From: Pseudomonadota bacterium
GTDB taxonomy: Bacteria > Desulfobacterota > GWC2-55-46 > JADFVP01
Direction: 5' to 3'
Length of the DNA: 13,838 nucleotides
NCBI GenBank assembly: GCA_015222595.1
Contig: JADFVP010000197.1
Coordinates: 1 to 13,838, forward strand
Below the pieces are notes generated by a model. It had not been told where the DNA came from. It searched no databases and was given only the letters and a program-made list of their open reading frames with translations. Below are positions 12,140-13,838 of this stretch, piece by piece. A program made the position numbers and the translations under genes. Position 1 is the stretch's first letter, and each line of letters opens with the position of its first letter.

Positions 12140-13838
12140 ATGAATATTCAATCTGTAAAAACCCGGTTTATAGGCAGTTATGTCTTCCTACTTATTCTCT
12201 TTGTAATACAGATTCCGATAGTCTTTGTGCTCGTAGGAGGCATGACGGAGAAGTATTCACAGATAGATACTGCAGGAGGCCTGGGGAAGAGGGCGGTAGA
12301 GATAACCGATATTCTCAACCGGCATATAATGACCGGAGATGAGACCCTGGAAGCCATCTTTCAAGAGCGCAAACAAGGGTACCAGAAAGTGATAGATAAC
12401 TTCCAGAGCGGCACTGCGACCCTTGCTGCCCTTGATAACGTTGAGATATCAGCACAGCTCAAGGTTGTTGAGAACAAGTGGTTGAATATGCGTACTGCCC
12501 TTGATAAAGGCATGACATATGGAGATAAACTAACAGAAATGAAGAAGAGTGTAGAGGACTCCACTTTTCCACTTGTCGGTAAACTCAATGAATTAATAGC
12601 CGCCATGAAGACGTCCGGCGACCCGGAGATAGCTAAATATATCGACGCAGCCGGTTTCCAGAGGATGAGAACAGTAAAACTTAGCTACCTTACGGAACGG
12701 TACTTTCTGGCATCGGAAGAGAAACCAGAGCTGGGCGTTGAAATAGACAAGACTACCTCCGGGCTCGACGCCTCCTTAAATCAACTACGCGAAGTCATAG
12801 ATGAGAGGGCGAAAGGAGCTTCAGGAGAAAAACTAAAGAGCGCCATAAGCTCTGTAAGCTCAGCCTGGGAGTCGAGAAAGATAGATGTCAGAGAAGCACT
12901 CAAAACCAACGACGCGTTCTATACTCAGATCCAGAGCCTTCTCAAAGAGCATACGCCGGCTGTTGTCGCTGCTACCAACAAGTTCACTCATCTCATAAGC
13001 ACCAATGCCGAGAAAGAGGCGATGAGCGGGGTTAAGTTGTTGGCGCTCTCGGTTGCTATCTCTGCGATCGTAGCGGCCTTCTTCATGTGGAGCGCCAACT
13101 CGATGATCATCCGCCCGATAGTCAGGATCAAAGAGACGGTGGAAAAGTTTGCGCACGGCGACCTCACAGACAGAAGTTGCGTAAAGATCAGCCTCTTCGG
13201 GCGCGAGATCAAGGATGAGGTCACAGCGCTCGGAGACTCCGTAGACGAGATGGTCAATAGCATGTCTAACGTACTTGGCCGTATAACCGACTCGTCGAAC
13301 CTGCTGGCATCCTCTTCCGAGCAACTTACCGCTTCGGCTAGAGAGATAGAGAACGGAACCAACAACCAGAACGCCCAGACCGCACAGGTGGCAACCGCTA
13401 TGGAGGAGATGAGCGCTACGGTTATAGAGGTGGCCAAAAACTCTCAGCAGGTCTCCGAGACTGCCAGGGTTGCGCAGGAGACTGCGGCCGAAGGCGGAAA
13501 CATAGTACGCGAGACGATAGGCGCAATGCAGGAGGTCTCCGAGTCCACGACCTCTACTGCGGAGACTATCGGCAAGCTAGGAGAGAGTTCCGAAGAGATC
13601 GGCTCCATCATCTCAGTTATCAACGACATCGCGGACCAGACCAATCTGTTAGCCCTCAATGCCGCAATAGAGGCGGCACGGGCCGGAGAGCAGGGACGCG
13701 GCTTTGCCGTTGTGGCCGACGAGGTAAGGAAGCTTGCAGAACGGACTACCACGGCGACCAAGGAAATTGGAGGAATGATCAGCTCCATTCAGAGCGAGAC
13801 CAGCACCGCGGTAGAAGCGATGGGTGACGGCATCAAGA
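12140..13838 (+). CDS. methyl-accepting chemotaxis protein, incomplete at the right edge
   Basis: 566 codons are visible with no stop. A first membrane segment lies at about residues 12-34. A large, mostly helical periplasmic domain (about 35-297) follows, then a second membrane segment (about 298-318), and a HAMP domain (about 319-372, beginning NSMIIRPIVRIKE). The cytoplasmic signalling helices reach the highly conserved tip, IADQTNLLALNAAIEAARAG followed by EQGRGFAVVADEVRKLAERT (about 497-536). Family knowledge: the tip binds CheA and CheW and reports ligand binding to the flagellar motor or pili. The ligand domain is a four-helix type that I cannot assign. AAAGG at 12126-12130 is 9 bases before the ATG. 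The gene lies on the presumed island side of the tRNA-Pro scar. Codon use resembles the rest of the window. Confidence 0.93.
   Translation, partial: MNIQSVKTRFIGSYVFLLILFVIQIPIVFVLVGGMTEKYSQIDTAGGLGKRAVEITDILNRHIMTGDETLEAIFQERKQGYQKVIDNFQSGTATLAALDNVEISAQLKVVENKWLNMRTALDKGMTYGDKLTEMKKSVEDSTFPLVGKLNELIAAMKTSGDPEIAKYIDAAGFQRMRTVKLSYLTERYFLASEEKPELGVEIDKTTSGLDASLNQLREVIDERAKGASGEKLKSAISSVSSAWESRKIDVREALKTNDAFYTQIQSLLKEHTPAVVAATNKFTHLISTNAEKEAMSGVKLLALSVAISAIVAAFFMWSANSMIIRPIVRIKETVEKFAHGDLTDRSCVKISLFGREIKDEVTALGDSVDEMVNSMSNVLGRITDSSNLLASSSEQLTASAREIENGTNNQNAQTAQVATAMEEMSATVIEVAKNSQQVSETARVAQETAAEGGNIVRETIGAMQEVSESTTSTAETIGKLGESSEEIGSIISVINDIADQTNLLALNAAIEAARAGEQGRGFAVVADEVRKLAERTTTATKEIGGMISSIQSETSTAVEAMGDGIK

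Overview
The window reads as a piece of chromosome from a free-living, motile, Gram-negative-type bacterium with moderate GC and a liking for ATA, GTA and AAG/GAG codons. The gene families (an FNR-type box in front of a DUF2249-hemerythrin gene, a WecE-type sugar aminotransferase, an AI-2E exporter, a DUF302 protein, a large chemoreceptor) would fit a deltaproteobacterial or related lineage. That placement is inference from gene content; no marker gene settles it.

Layout, left to right. Bases 2-115 are the tail of a GT2 glycosyltransferase. A small unrecognised gene (182-412) runs into yjbQ (409-807, minus) with overlapping stop codons. A short divergent intergenic region carries a yjbQ promoter and, on the other strand, an FNR-type box placed exactly as in a class II activated promoter in front of a DUF2249-hemerythrin gene (1023-1715), which ends at a strong intrinsic terminator (1789-1824). 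A sigma-70-like promoter (1962-1990) then starts a two-gene unit: an FAD-dependent amine-oxidase/UDP-galactopyranose-mutase-like protein with a histone-H1-like lysine tail (2075-3610), and a GT39/ArnT-like membrane glycosyltransferase with C-terminal TPRs (3642-5351). Next come a YgjP-like metallopeptidase (5363-5932, minus), an ABC-F ATPase (6116-7927, plus), wecE (7960-9096, minus, with a leader that looks regulated), an AI-2E-family transporter (9435-10487) and a DUF302 protein (10629-11015).

From 11016 to 12139 there is about 1.1 kb without a convincing gene. Its left part is the most unusual stretch of the window: two 104-bp modules, 181 bp apart, each ending in the 3' end of a minus-strand tRNA-Pro and each carrying a hairpin at the same place but of different sequence. 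The second copy continues into a tRNA-Pro 3' half that begins at the anticodon loop, which is the classic scar of a tyrosine-recombinase integration. By its orientation, the integrated DNA would lie to the right of 11380, with an intact tRNA-Pro(CGG) expected beyond the window. No integrase is visible here. The rest of the gap holds several hairpins and then a methyl-accepting chemotaxis protein (12140 to the right edge, incomplete).

At least four of the genes (GT2, FAD protein, GT39-TPR, wecE) point to surface polysaccharide or glycoconjugate synthesis, but only the FAD protein and the GT39 protein look co-transcribed. I did not find a clearly new defence or mobile system. The strongest leads are the duplicated tRNA-Pro module, the wecE leader and the lysine-tailed FAD protein.
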